This document shows, piece by piece, positions 14,178 through 20,840 of a stretch of 20,840 bases of DNA. The stretch lies in contig JACPQH010000122.1 of the NCBI GenBank assembly GCA_016190585.1, forward strand, positions 1 through 20,840, written 5' to 3'. Source of the stretch: Chloroflexota bacterium (GTDB lineage: Bacteria; Chloroflexota; Dehalococcoidia; Dehalococcoidales; RBG-16-60-22). The stretch's first letter is position 1; every line of letters begins with the position of its first letter. Under the pieces are notes generated by a model. The model had not been told where the DNA came from, made no database searches, and saw only the letters and a list, made by a program, of their open reading frames with translations. A program made the position numbers and the translations under genes.

Positions 14178-15107
14178 TTACTCGCTCAGATACCGCTCCG
14201 CCGACATCGCGGCCATGGCCCCGTCGGCGGCCGCCCCGATAACCTGCCGGATGGAGTTATGGCGGATGTCGCCGGCGGCGAAGATGCCGGGCACGCTCGT
14301 TTCCAGACGGTCGTTGACCATGATGGAACCGATGTCGTCCAGGGCCAAAACGCCCTTTACGAAAGCAGTGTTCGGTTTGAAGCCGATGGCCACGAAAACC
14401 CCGGAGACATCCAGGCGGGACGCCTCGCCCGTGACCAGGTTATGCAGCCTGACGCCGCGGCAGAACTCGTCGCCTTCGATCTCATCCACTACCGTGTTCA
14501 GAATGAAGCTTATCTTCGGGTCGGCCTGGGCGCGCTCCTGGACAATCCTGGTGGCGCGGAGCTGGTCGCGCCGGTGAATGACGATAACCTTCGAGGCGAA
14601 CTTGGCAAGCTGGAGGGCCTCGGTCAAAGCGGCGTTGCCGCCGCCCACCACGGCGACTGTCTGGTCGTTGAAGAAGGCGGCGTCACAGGTGGCGCAGTAA
14701 GAGACGCCGCGGCCGGTGTACTTCTCCTCGCCGGGCACGCCGAGCTTCTGTCGCTCCGAGCCCCCGGCGATGATTACCGCTCTCGCGGCGTAATCGCCGT
14801 CGCTGGTGCGGAGCGCTTTCCTGCCGCCGTCCGCCGCGATGCGGCTGACATCAGTCGTGACGACCTTCAGACCGAACCGGGCAGCCTGCTTCTCCATTTG
14901 CTGGACGAGCTCGAAGCCGCTGATGCCCTCGGCGAAGCCGGGGTAGTTCTCCACTTTGTCGGCGTTGACTATCTGTCCCCCCACTGCGCTCCGCTCAAGC
15001 AGGACGGCGTTCAGCCGGGAGCGGCAGGCGTAGATACCGGCGCTGAGACCAGCCGGCCCCCCACCGATGATGATAACCTCGTATTCATTCCCGCCTGGTT
15101 CCGGCAT
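14178..15107 (-). CDS. trxB: Thioredoxin reductase (NADPH, FAD)
   Basis: This flavoprotein passes electrons from NADPH to thioredoxin. With the ATG at 15107 it has 309 residues, typical for the low-molecular-weight type. The FAD-binding motif is IIIGGGPAGLSAGIYA (about 12-27). The redox pair is CATC (138-141) in SYCATCDAAFF, the NAD(P)-binding motif is GGGNAALTEA (155-164), and the second FAD motif near the C-terminus is GIFAAGDIR. GAGGAGG lies about 9 nt before the ATG. A TTG at 15113 is possible but only 3 nt from that site. It is the last gene of the M20-plsX-trxA-redoxin-trxB operon, 2 nt after the small redoxin. Confidence 0.97.
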   Translation of the reverse strand: MPEPGGNEYEVIIIGGGPAGLSAGIYACRSRLNAVLLERSAVGGQIVNADKVENYPGFAEGISGFELVQQMEKQAARFGLKVVTTDVSRIAADGGRKALRTSDGDYAARAVIIAGGSERQKLGVPGEEKYTGRGVSYCATCDAAFFNDQTVAVVGGGNAALTEALQLAKFASKVIVIHRRDQLRATRIVQERAQADPKISFILNTVVDEIEGDEFCRGVRLHNLVTGEASRLDVSGVFVAIGFKPNTAFVKGVLALDDIGSIMVNDRLETSVPGIFAAGDIRHNSIRQVIGAAADGAMAAMSAERYLSE

Positions 15108-15109
15108 GT

Positions 15110-15409
15110 TCAATTACCTCCTCGGATCTCAAGCTCCGTGTCCACGGCCTCAAGGAGCCGGCGCGTATCGAAGACGCCGCTCATGCGCGGCTGCCCGTCA
15201 ATAAGCAGGGCCGGCAGCGGCAGTCCCCGGAAGGTCTCGCTCGCCGCCGTGTCCCGGGCGAGGTCCACGTATTCAAGCGTAAAAGGCCGGTGGAACCTGG
15301 CTTCCAGCTCCTCTTGCGCGGCCGCGAGGGCCGCCGGTGCCGACCAGTCCTTCCCGCAGCCGCCGTCGCACGTCCCCGCCTGGCTGTCGGCCAGAATAAG
15401 AATGCGCAT
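15110..15409 (-). CDS. Small thioredoxin-fold protein with CxxxC
   Basis: This 99-residue protein reads as a thioredoxin fold. A first strand (MRILILAD) leads to two cysteines, Cys14 and Cys18, in TCDGGCG, then a helix, a strand ending FTLEYVDLARD, a cis-Pro-like LPLPALLIDG (63-72) and a final helix. The overall plan resembles YuzD/DUF1462-type proteins, which have CxxC, but the spacing here is CxxxC, unusual for a thiol-disulfide exchanger. It could be a redoxin, a metal-binding relative or a thioredoxin partner. The ATG at 15409 comes 1 nt after the trxA stop, and trxB follows at once, so it probably works with the thioredoxin system. The fold call is from pattern only. Confidence 0.72.
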   Translation of the reverse strand: MRILILADSQAGTCDGGCGKDWSAPAALAAAQEELEARFHRPFTLEYVDLARDTAASETFRGLPLPALLIDGQPRMSGVFDTRRLLEAVDTELEIRGGN

Positions 15410-15410
15410 C

Positions 15411-15737
15411 CTATTTTAACACGGACTCGAGACTGTTCTTGAGCTCGGACTTGGGCCTCGAGCCGACCAGGTTCGATACCGGTTTGCCGTCCTTGAAGAG
15501 GAGCAGGGTCGGTATGCTCATGACGCCGTAGCGGCTGGCGATCCGGGGATTTTCGTCCACGTCCACCTTGCCGAAGACGACCTTGCCTTCGTACTCTTTG
15601 GCCAGCTCGTCGATAATCGGCGCCACCATGCGGCACGGCCCGCACCAGTTCGCCCAGAAATCCACCAGCACCGGCAGCTTCGACTGCAGCACCTGCTTCT
15701 CGAAATCGCTCTCGTTAATGGCTAATGGCTTGCTCAA
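15411..15737 (-). CDS. trxA: Thioredoxin
   Basis: Thioredoxin is the general protein disulfide reductase of the cytosol. The 108-residue length is standard. The active site is WCGPC (31-35) in [16 protein letters not shown], and the cis-proline loop is [11 protein letters not shown]. The start is TTG at 15737, a rare choice supported by a strong GGAGG 7 nt upstream (within CGGAGGGGATTTT); no ATG lies nearby in frame. The start overlaps the end of plsX by 23 nt, so translation is probably coupled. Its reductase gene trxB lies two genes downstream in the same operon. Confidence 0.97.
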   Translation of the reverse strand: MSKPLAINESDFEKQVLQSKLPVLVDFWANWCGPCRMVAPIIDELAKEYEGKVVFGKVDVDENPRIASRYGVMSIPTLLLFKDGKPVSNLVGSRPKSELKNSLESVLK

Positions 15738-16728
15738 AAATCCCCTCCGTAAGCTTTTTGGTTATCTCTTTCCCGGCGGTCTCCTTCGCCAGGCCGATGG
15801 CGCTCTTGATGGCCTTGCTCTGGCTGCGCCCGTGGGCGATAATCACGTTGCCGTTGACCCCCAGCAGGCAGGCGCCGCCGTACTCGGTATAGTCCATCTG
15901 CTTCGTCCAGGAGCCCATGCCGAGATTGCGCATCAGGTCGTGTCCTTTCACGTGGAAGGCGCTGGAGAACCGGTGGCCGAACTGGCGGACAGACATCAGG
16001 AAATTGTCGCTGAGGCCCTCGATTGTTTTCAGCACCACGTTCCCGGTAAAGCCGTCGGTCACGATAACGTCGGCCTTGCGTTTCAGAAGGTCATGGCCTT
16101 CGATATTGCCGATGAAGTTAAGGCTGCTCTCCTTTTTCAGGAGCTGGAAGCTTTCCAGTACCAGGTGAGTCCCCTTGGTCTCCTCGGTCCCGTTGTTCAG
16201 CAGGGCGACGCTGGGGTCTTTGATGCCAAGTATGTTCGAGCTGTACATGCTGCCGAGATGGGCGAACTGCAGAAGGTGCCCGGGACGGCACTCGACATTG
16301 GCCCCGGCGTCTATCAGCAGCCCGGGCAGGGAGGGGATGGTGTCCAGGAAGCAGGCGATAGCCGGCCTTTCCATTGATTTCACCGTACCCAGGCCGACCA
16401 TGGCGGCGCAGAAAACCGCCCCGGTGCTGCCCGCCGACACAAAGGCGTCGGCTTCGCCGTTCTTCACCAGGTTCATACCGACCACGATCGATGAGTTGGG
16501 TTTGCTGCGCACCGCCCGCATGGGCTGCTCCCCGCACTCGATAACCTCGGTCGCCTCGGCGATAAAGATGCCGGTCCGGTTCAGCGCTTTGCCCGCCAGG
16601 ACGTGGAGCAGGTCTTTCCGGCCGACCAGGGCGATGTCCACGCCAAGCTCTTCGTGGGCTTTGATGGCTCCCTTGACGATCTCGAAAGGCGCGTAGTCCC
16701 CCCCAAGGGCATCAACAGCTATTATCAT
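15715..16728 (-). CDS. plsX: Phosphate acyltransferase PlsX
   Basis: PlsX converts acyl-ACP to acyl-phosphate, the first step of the PlsX-PlsY route to lysophosphatidic acid, acting at the inner face of the membrane. The 337-residue length is typical. Conserved blocks are [12 protein letters not shown] (residues 3-14), [38 protein letters not shown] and [14 protein letters not shown]. The ATG at 16728 has AAGGAG a few nt upstream. Here it sits between an M20 amidohydrolase and trxA rather than beside rpmF-fabH, a frequent arrangement elsewhere. It starts 23 nt after the M20 stop and overlaps trxA. Confidence 0.96.
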   Translation of the reverse strand: MIIAVDALGGDYAPFEIVKGAIKAHEELGVDIALVGRKDLLHVLAGKALNRTGIFIAEATEVIECGEQPMRAVRSKPNSSIVVGMNLVKNGEADAFVSAGSTGAVFCAAMVGLGTVKSMERPAIACFLDTIPSLPGLLIDAGANVECRPGHLLQFAHLGSMYSSNILGIKDPSVALLNNGTEETKGTHLVLESFQLLKKESSLNFIGNIEGHDLLKRKADVIVTDGFTGNVVLKTIEGLSDNFLMSVRQFGHRFSSAFHVKGHDLMRNLGMGSWTKQMDYTEYGGACLLGVNGNVIIAHGRSQSKAIKSAIGLAKETAGKEITKKLTEGIFEQAISH

Positions 16729-16751
16729 ATTCTCCTTTGTTTAATGATGAT

Positions 16752-17933
16752 TTATGCCGGGTTCTCACTCCGGCGGAACTCCTCTTTGATGTCGCGGACG
16801 ACTCCCGGGTCCGCCAGGATATCAACCGCGGTCATGGCGAGGGCTTTGGCCCCGTCCAACAGGCCGCGCAGCCCTTCCTCGCCGCCGGCGGCTTCAGCGA
16901 ACTCGGGCGAATGGACCAGGACGCCCGGTGGCGCGATGGCTATCATCGGGTGGATGCTCGGGACCAGGCGGCTGACATTGCCCATATCGGTGCTGCCGAA
17001 GTTCATCCGGGCCTCGGGCGGACTTGCTTCCCGCCCGAGCTCGCGCATATTGTCCCGGAAAAGCCGGGAAATTGTCAAGTTGTTCCGCATGGCCGCGTAG
17101 CGCACCCGGCCCCACTTGTACTCCAGCCGCGCCCCGGTGGCGGTGGCCGCGCCGATAAAGCAGTCCAGCGTCCTCCCCTTCAGCTCATCGAGATAGCCGT
17201 CCTGCTCCGACCGCACCAGGAACTCGCCGGCGGCGTAGGCCGGCACGACATTCGGCGCCTCCCCGCCCCGGGTGATGATGCCGTGGATGCGCGCCTTCTC
17301 GTCGATATGCTGTCTCAGGGAGTTGACGGCGTTGAACGACTGTATCATGGCTTCGAGGGCGTTGATGCCGTCCTCCGGGCGCGACGCGGCATGGCTCGCC
17401 CGGCCGAAGAACTCGACCTTCAGCCCCTGGCAGGCCAGCGAGCGTACCCCGATGGTGTTCGATACCCCGGGATGCACCATCATGGCGGCGTCCACGCCGT
17501 CGAAACAGCCCCGCTCCGCCATGAGCGCCTTGCCGCCGTACATCTCCTCGCCGGGCGTTCCGATAACCAGCACCGTCCCGCCCGTTCCGGCAAGCAGCGG
17601 CCCGAGCGCGGCGCCGGCCCCCGCGGCGATAGCGGCGATGAGGTTGTGCCCGCAGGCGTGCCCCACCCCCGGCAGGGCGTCGTATTCCGCCAGGAGCGCG
17701 ATAGCCGGGCTGCCTGCCCCGGCCGTGGCCCGAAAAGCCGTCTTCAGCCCGCCGAAACCGCGCTCCACCGTGAAGCCGCTGGCCTCCAGATACCCGGCGA
17801 GCCATTCGGCGGCCCTGACCTCCTTGAAGGCCAGCTCCGGCCGGGAGTGTATTTTCCGGCTGAGCTCGGCCAGCTCCTCCCGCCGGGAAACTATTCCTTG
17901 TACCGCCAGGGATTTTATGTCCTGTTTTTCCAT
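16752..17933 (-). CDS. M20 family metallo-amidohydrolase (AbgB/PM20D2-like)
   Basis: This 393-residue member of peptidase family M20 cleaves amide or peptide bonds with a two-metal centre. Key blocks are LAEYDALPGVGHACGHN (81-97, metal ligands) and GTPGEEMYGG (125-134, catalytic Glu region). MMVHP follows at 151-155, then the dimerisation or lid domain (about 170-285) with SHAASRPEDGINALEAM. The closest style is aminobenzoyl-glutamate hydrolase subunit B or PM20D2-like dipeptidase; the substrate cannot be told. The ATG at 17933 has a weak TAGGGA and sits only about 7 nt after the predicted transcription start. It is the first gene of a five-gene operon. Confidence 0.9.
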   Translation of the reverse strand: MEKQDIKSLAVQGIVSRREELAELSRKIHSRPELAFKEVRAAEWLAGYLEASGFTVERGFGGLKTAFRATAGAGSPAIALLAEYDALPGVGHACGHNLIAAIAAGAGAALGPLLAGTGGTVLVIGTPGEEMYGGKALMAERGCFDGVDAAMMVHPGVSNTIGVRSLACQGLKVEFFGRASHAASRPEDGINALEAMIQSFNAVNSLRQHIDEKARIHGIITRGGEAPNVVPAYAAGEFLVRSEQDGYLDELKGRTLDCFIGAATATGARLEYKWGRVRYAAMRNNLTISRLFRDNMRELGREASPPEARMNFGSTDMGNVSRLVPSIHPMIAIAPPGVLVHSPEFAEAAGGEEGLRGLLDGAKALAMTAVDILADPGVVRDIKEEFRRSENPA

Positions 17934-17946
17934 TCCCTAAGTACCA

Positions 17947-17975
17947 ATTATATCCCAGGGCAGGGCGCTTTTCCA
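17947..17975 (-). promoter_or_regulatory. Promoter of the M20-plsX-trxA-redoxin-trxB operon
   Basis: On the minus strand TATAAT (17947-17952) is perfect, and TGGAAA (17970-17975) matches 4 of 6 of the -35 at exactly 17 nt. The start would be near 17940, leaving a leader of only about 7 nt before the M20 ATG. Confidence 0.65.
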
Positions 17976-18054
17976 TGAAATTACCTAAAGTCCAGTGGCG
18001 CTTTGGCTGTTTAGTCCTGGTCTGGCCCCGCATGTTCTTTCGACTGATTTAGCC

Positions 18055-18084
18055 TTGCCTGGTGTTGAAGAAAGATGCTAAAAT
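18055..18084 (+). promoter_or_regulatory. htrA promoter, overlapping an upstream in-frame ATG
   Basis: TTGCCT (18055-18060), an 18-nt spacer, and TAAAAT (18079-18084) preceded by TGC (extended -10). The ATG at 18075 lies inside this promoter, so translation more likely begins at 18099, about 8 nt after the predicted start point. Confidence 0.55.
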
Positions 18085-18098
18085 CATATTTAAAGGTT

Positions 18099-19220
18099 AT
18101 GAAAAAGCTATTAGCTGTCCTGCTTGTAGTTACGGTGCTGCTGGCCGGCGGGTGCGCCTATATTGACATCACGCCGCCGCCGGCGACCACAACCGCGCCG
18201 CCCGCCAATACCGTCCCGCCGACGCCCATTAACCCCGCCTGGTCGCCGCCGGCGGTAACCGTAGACCAGACCCCTTCGCTGCCCCTGCCGAGCATCGCCG
18301 ACGTAGTCGAGGCGGTCAAGCCGTCGGTGGTGGCCATCGATACCGAGGTGGCTACGCTGGACTTCTTTAACCGGCCTTTTACCCAGGAAGGCGCCGGCTC
18401 AGGCTGGATAATCGACTCCGATGGCCTCATCGTAACCAACAACCACGTGGTTGAAGGCGCGCGGACCATCACGGTTACCCTGGACAACGGCGATACCTAT
18501 ACCGTGGATCCCAAGAATATCTTTACCGACCAGCTCAATGACCTGGCGATATTGAAGATAGACGCCAGCGGCCTGCCGCCCCTGAAAATAGGCAACTCCG
18601 CCCGGCTGCGGGTCGGCGACTGGGTGGTGGCTATCGGCAACTCCCTTGGTCTGGGCATCAGCGCCAAGCAGGGCATCATCAGTCGCAAGGGCGTGTCCGT
18701 GCCCGTCGACCAGGGTCAGACCCTGTACGACCTTATCGAGACCAGCGCCGCCATCAATCCCGGCAACAGCGGCGGGCCTCTGGTCAACCTGGCTGGGGAG
18801 GTGATCGGTATCACCAGCGCCAAGATAGCCACCATTGGCGTCGAGGGCATGGGCTACGCGATTAGCACCGATATCGCCCTGCCCATCATCCAGCAGCTTA
18901 TCAAAAACGGCTACGTGATTCGTCCCTGGATGGGGGTAAACCTGAGGATCGTTGACCAGCTCCTGGTAATCCGCTACCGGCTGGCCGTCGACCGGGGCGT
19001 CTTTATTACCGAGGTGGCGGCCGGAAGCCCCGCGGCCGCCGGCGGGTTGACGGCGGGCGATGTTATCGTGGCGATCAACGGCAAGGATGTCGCCACGGCC
19101 CCGGAGCTCGTGCGTACCGTCCACGCCTCCCGCATCGGCGAGAGCCTGGAGCTGACCTTCTACCGCGGGAACTCGAAACTGACCGCCCAGGTCATACCTG
19201 TCGAGAGCCCGCCGCCCTAA
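18099..19220 (+). CDS. HtrA/DegP-type serine protease, lipoprotein
   Basis: This protein probably degrades or refolds damaged proteins outside the cytoplasm. From the ATG at 18099 it has 373 residues. The signal peptide MKKLLAVLLVVTVLLAGGC has a lipobox ending at Cys19, so a lipid-anchored form is predicted. A Pro/Thr-rich linker covers about 25-65. The trypsin-like domain has the triad His116 (VTNNHVVEG), Asp148 (QLNDLAIL) and Ser224 (NPGNSGGP). One PDZ domain follows (about 282-365), with RGVFITEVAAGSPAAAGGL and GDVIVAINGKDV. The frame extends to an ATG at 18075, but that codon lies within the promoter and would bury the signal peptide. It is a single gene transcribed away from the M20 operon. 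Confidence 0.93.
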   Translation: MKKLLAVLLVVTVLLAGGCAYIDITPPPATTTAPPANTVPPTPINPAWSPPAVTVDQTPSLPLPSIADVVEAVKPSVVAIDTEVATLDFFNRPFTQEGAGSGWIIDSDGLIVTNNHVVEGARTITVTLDNGDTYTVDPKNIFTDQLNDLAILKIDASGLPPLKIGNSARLRVGDWVVAIGNSLGLGISAKQGIISRKGVSVPVDQGQTLYDLIETSAAINPGNSGGPLVNLAGEVIGITSAKIATIGVEGMGYAISTDIALPIIQQLIKNGYVIRPWMGVNLRIVDQLLVIRYRLAVDRGVFITEVAAGSPAAAGGLTAGDVIVAINGKDVATAPELVRTVHASRIGESLELTFYRGNSKLTAQVIPVESPPP

Positions 19221-19242
19221 TGCAGAGCCGCCAATAACATCA

Positions 19243-19304
19243 CTTCTCCCTCGATGGGAGAAGGCGAGGACGCCCTCACCATAATCCTCTCCCGCGGGGA
19301 GAGG
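19243..19304. repeat. Palindromic intergenic repeats, family A, two copies facing each other
   Basis: The first stem is CTTCTCCC (19243-19250) and GGGAGAAG (19256-19263) with loop TCGAT. The second is CCTCTCCC (19286-19293) and GGGAGAGG (19297-19304) with loop GCG, preceded by CCCTCACCATAAT, the reverse complement of the GGTGAGGG tail of copy 1. The two copies therefore face each other. They follow the htrA stop and may serve as its 3' hairpins. Confidence 0.7.
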
Positions 19305-19337
19305 AAATATTTTGGGATTCCCTCATTTGCTCACCAA

Positions 19338-19356
19338 CGCTCAGCATGACAAATTC
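19338..19356. repeat. Family B repeat fragment
   Basis: CGCTCAGCATGACAAATTCG repeats the core of 1966-1986 (CGCTCAGCATGACATTTTTCG). It is short and non-coding. Confidence 0.45.
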
Positions 19357-19390
19357 GAATAACCTCATCCAGGATGAAAGATTGTTTTTC

Positions 19391-19463
19391 CGTCATTCCG
19401 GCGGAAGCCGGAATCCAGGTACGCGACTTCTGGATACCGCCTTTCGCCGGTACGGTAATGAGG
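19391..19463. repeat. MITE-like inverted repeat of the GTCATTCCGGC class
   Basis: The left arm begins CGTCATTCCGGC and contains the stem ATTCCGGC/GCCGGAAT (19395-19414). The right arm (about 19429-19463, TCTGGATACCGCC...GGTAATGAGG) is a diverged reverse complement of the left. The left arm resembles the CATTCCGGCGAAAGCCGGAATCC repeats seen in many environmental genomes. No transposase is present. Confidence 0.6.
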
Positions 19464-19646
19464 CTATTTACCTGACGATTTCGGAGATTGCCGCGGGCTT
19501 CGCCCTCACGAAGGCAGTCAACCAAACTCCAGACAGCCTGGGTCACGATTTTACAACCATTGACCGCCCCGCTCGGAACGACTTTCTCGTCGTCACCCCT
19601 GAGCGCAGCGAAGGGCCTCGCGCGACCGGTTCCCGACCGCGTTTCC
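19464..19646. repeat. Degenerate repeat-rich spacer before ileS end
   Basis: CGGAGATTGCC...GGGCTTCGCCCTCACGAAGG (19482-19514) is a diverged GAGATTGCTTCGCC element. CGTCACCCCTGAGCGCAGCG then AAGGGCCTCG (19591-19620) is an inverted relative of 1954-1980. Between them, 19515-19590 holds nothing I recognise. Open frames across this spacer are repeat sequence, not genes. Confidence 0.45.
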
Positions 19647-20840
19647 CTATTTGGTAACCTTCGCGACGCCCAACAGCACCTGGCAGCCGCCGAGCTTGAA
19701 GCTCTCCCTGAAGGCCCCGTCCGGCGGCACACCCTCGGTCAGCTCATCGGACAGGGTCTCCTGCCGGATATAGTCGCCGAACGAGCCCATCACCCCGCCG
19801 ATATACTCGTCTCCCTGGTAGTACGTCTTGATGTGATCGGCGATGTCGAAGCCCGCCGCGCGCCGCATCGTCTGCAGGCGGTGGACGACCTCCCGCGCCA
19901 TGCCCTCGGCGGCCAGTTCCGGGGTAACGGCCGTATCCAGCGCCACTGTCAGGTCGGCCTCGGTGGCCGCGGGCAGGTCGCCGGCGGGGACCGCGTCAAC
20001 CAGCTCGAGCTTCTTGACGTTGACCTCTTCCATCACCTGGGCGGCCAGCCGGCCGAGCGCCGCCCGGCCCCGGCCCGTGCCGACCTTCACCAGCAGGCGG
20101 GCCAGCGGCTGCCTCACCTTGATCCCGGCCTGACTGCGCACCGCCCGGCCCAGGCTCGATGCCCGCATCACCAGCCGCGTCGCCTCCGCCAGGTCGCCGT
20201 CTACTTTCGCGGCATCGGAGACAGGGAAATCAACCAGGTGGACGCTCTCCGGCGCGCCGCTTACCGGACCGGTGAGGTTGCGGTATAGCTCCTCGGCCAG
20301 GAAGGGCATGAACGGCGCCAGGAGTTTGGACAGCGTCACCAGGCACTCGTAAAGGGTGTTATAGGCGGAGAGCTTGTCGGCGTCGCTCTCGCTCTTCCAG
20401 AACCGGCGGCGGCTGCGCCGGACATACCAGTTGGAGAGGTAGTCCACGAAGCTCTCGATGCGCCGGCCGGCCTCGGTGGGGTCGTAGCCGGCCAGGCCGG
20501 CGTCGACATCGGCGATGAGCTGGTTGAGCTCGGAAATGATCCAGCGGTCGAGCTCGGGGGTGGTCTCCAGCCGCGCCGCGGTCCCGGGCTGGTATTTATC
20601 GATATTGGCGTAGGTCACGAAGAAGGAGTAAACGTTCCACAGGGTCAGCATGAAGCGGCGGGTTATCTCGCCCACCATCTCGTCGCTGAAGCGGCGCACG
20701 TTGCCGGGCGGGGAGGAGGTGTAGAAGTACCAGCGCAGGGCGTCGGCGCCGTGCTTGTTGATAACCGCCTTCGGCTGGATAACATTGCCTCGCGCCTTGC
20801 TCATCTTCTCGCCTTGTGCGTCCAGGATATGGCCCAGGCA
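19647..20840 (-). CDS. ileS: Isoleucyl-tRNA synthetase, C-terminal part
   Basis: The gene enters from the right edge; the last 397 residues are visible, read in frame from 20840 to the stop at 19647. They start CLGHILDAQGEKMSKARGNV, so the catalytic KMSKS loop is present in the form KMSKA. Then come GADALRWYFYTSSPPGN (typical of IleRS), the helical anticodon-binding domain (FMLTLWNVYSFFVTYANID) and a C-terminal extension with LQTMRRAAGFDIADHI. There is no CxxC...CxxC zinc ribbon at the end, unlike the common short bacterial type, so it looks like the long, eukaryotic-like (IleS2) type. ValRS and LeuRS are less likely on motif wording. The repeat-rich gap lies downstream. Confidence 0.93.
   Translation of the reverse strand, partial: CLGHILDAQGEKMSKARGNVIQPKAVINKHGADALRWYFYTSSPPGNVRRFSDEMVGEITRRFMLTLWNVYSFFVTYANIDKYQPGTAARLETTPELDRWIISELNQLIADVDAGLAGYDPTEAGRRIESFVDYLSNWYVRRSRRRFWKSESDADKLSAYNTLYECLVTLSKLLAPFMPFLAEELYRNLTGPVSGAPESVHLVDFPVSDAAKVDGDLAEATRLVMRASSLGRAVRSQAGIKVRQPLARLLVKVGTGRGRAALGRLAAQVMEEVNVKKLELVDAVPAGDLPAATEADLTVALDTAVTPELAAEGMAREVVHRLQTMRRAAGFDIADHIKTYYQGDEYIGGVMGSFGDYIRQETLSDELTEGVPPDGAFRESFKLGGCQVLLGVAKVTK

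Noticed and set aside
19346..19732. Open frames on both strands in the htrA-ileS gap.
   Set aside because: They are built from known types of intergenic repeat (CATTCCGGC, GAGATTGC, TGAGCGCAGCGAAGG).
1..20840. CRISPR array, insertion sequence, prophage or defence system.
   Set aside because: No regular spacer-repeat series, no transposase, integrase or phage structural gene, and no recognised defence domain; repeats here are isolated palindromes.

Overview
The window reads as ordinary chromosomal DNA from a high-GC bacterium and consists mostly of core housekeeping genes. The gene set suggests Chloroflexota, probably class Dehalococcoidia. It has a DnaD/DnaI-type primosome beside rplI and dnaB, an efp-epmA pair, and a lipoprotein HtrA. 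Its IleRS shows no C-terminal zinc ribbon, and its gaps carry palindromic repeats of kinds common in environmental genomes. The phylum call is inference from gene content and style; no rRNA or other phylogenetic marker was tested.

Layout. Most genes lie on the minus strand. (1) 1-1830: trpS, rnhB and yraN (cut by the window edge). (2) 2052-3710: argS alone, with a good extended -10 promoter. (3) 3884-4207: a small ABM-domain protein. (4) 4574-6075, plus strand: efp and epmA, a translation factor with its probable beta-lysyl ligase. (5) 6371-9976: DUF58, DUF4129 and MoxR, a membrane-associated AAA+ module. (6) 10110-13970: rplI, dnaB, dnaD and a helicase-loader-like gene, joined by 4-nt and longer overlaps. 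(7) 14178-17933: an M20 amidohydrolase, plsX, trxA, a small thioredoxin-fold protein and trxB, tightly packed behind one promoter. (8) 18099-19220, plus strand: an HtrA-type lipoprotein protease. (9) 19647-20840: the C-terminal part of ileS.

How the genes work together. Three aminoacyl-tRNA synthetases, EF-P with its ligase and L9 serve translation. DnaB, DnaD and the loader-like ATPase form a replication-initiation or restart set. TrxA and TrxB form a redox couple, with a third thioredoxin-fold protein encoded between them. PlsX serves phospholipid synthesis. HtrA probably handles envelope protein quality.

Most notable signal. The loader-like protein (10110-11492) holds two complete DnaC/DnaI-type AAA+ domains in tandem in one chain, both with intact Walker A and B motifs. 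Hand alignment of 80 ungapped residues at a constant offset of 186 gives about 45 identities, so it looks like an internal duplication. Other points worth a look are an apparent [4Fe-4S] cysteine set in TrpRS, a CxxxC redoxin between trxA and trxB, a palindrome over the rplI promoter, and the dispersed repeats in the gaps. I see no CRISPR array, insertion sequence, tRNA, rRNA or phage gene.
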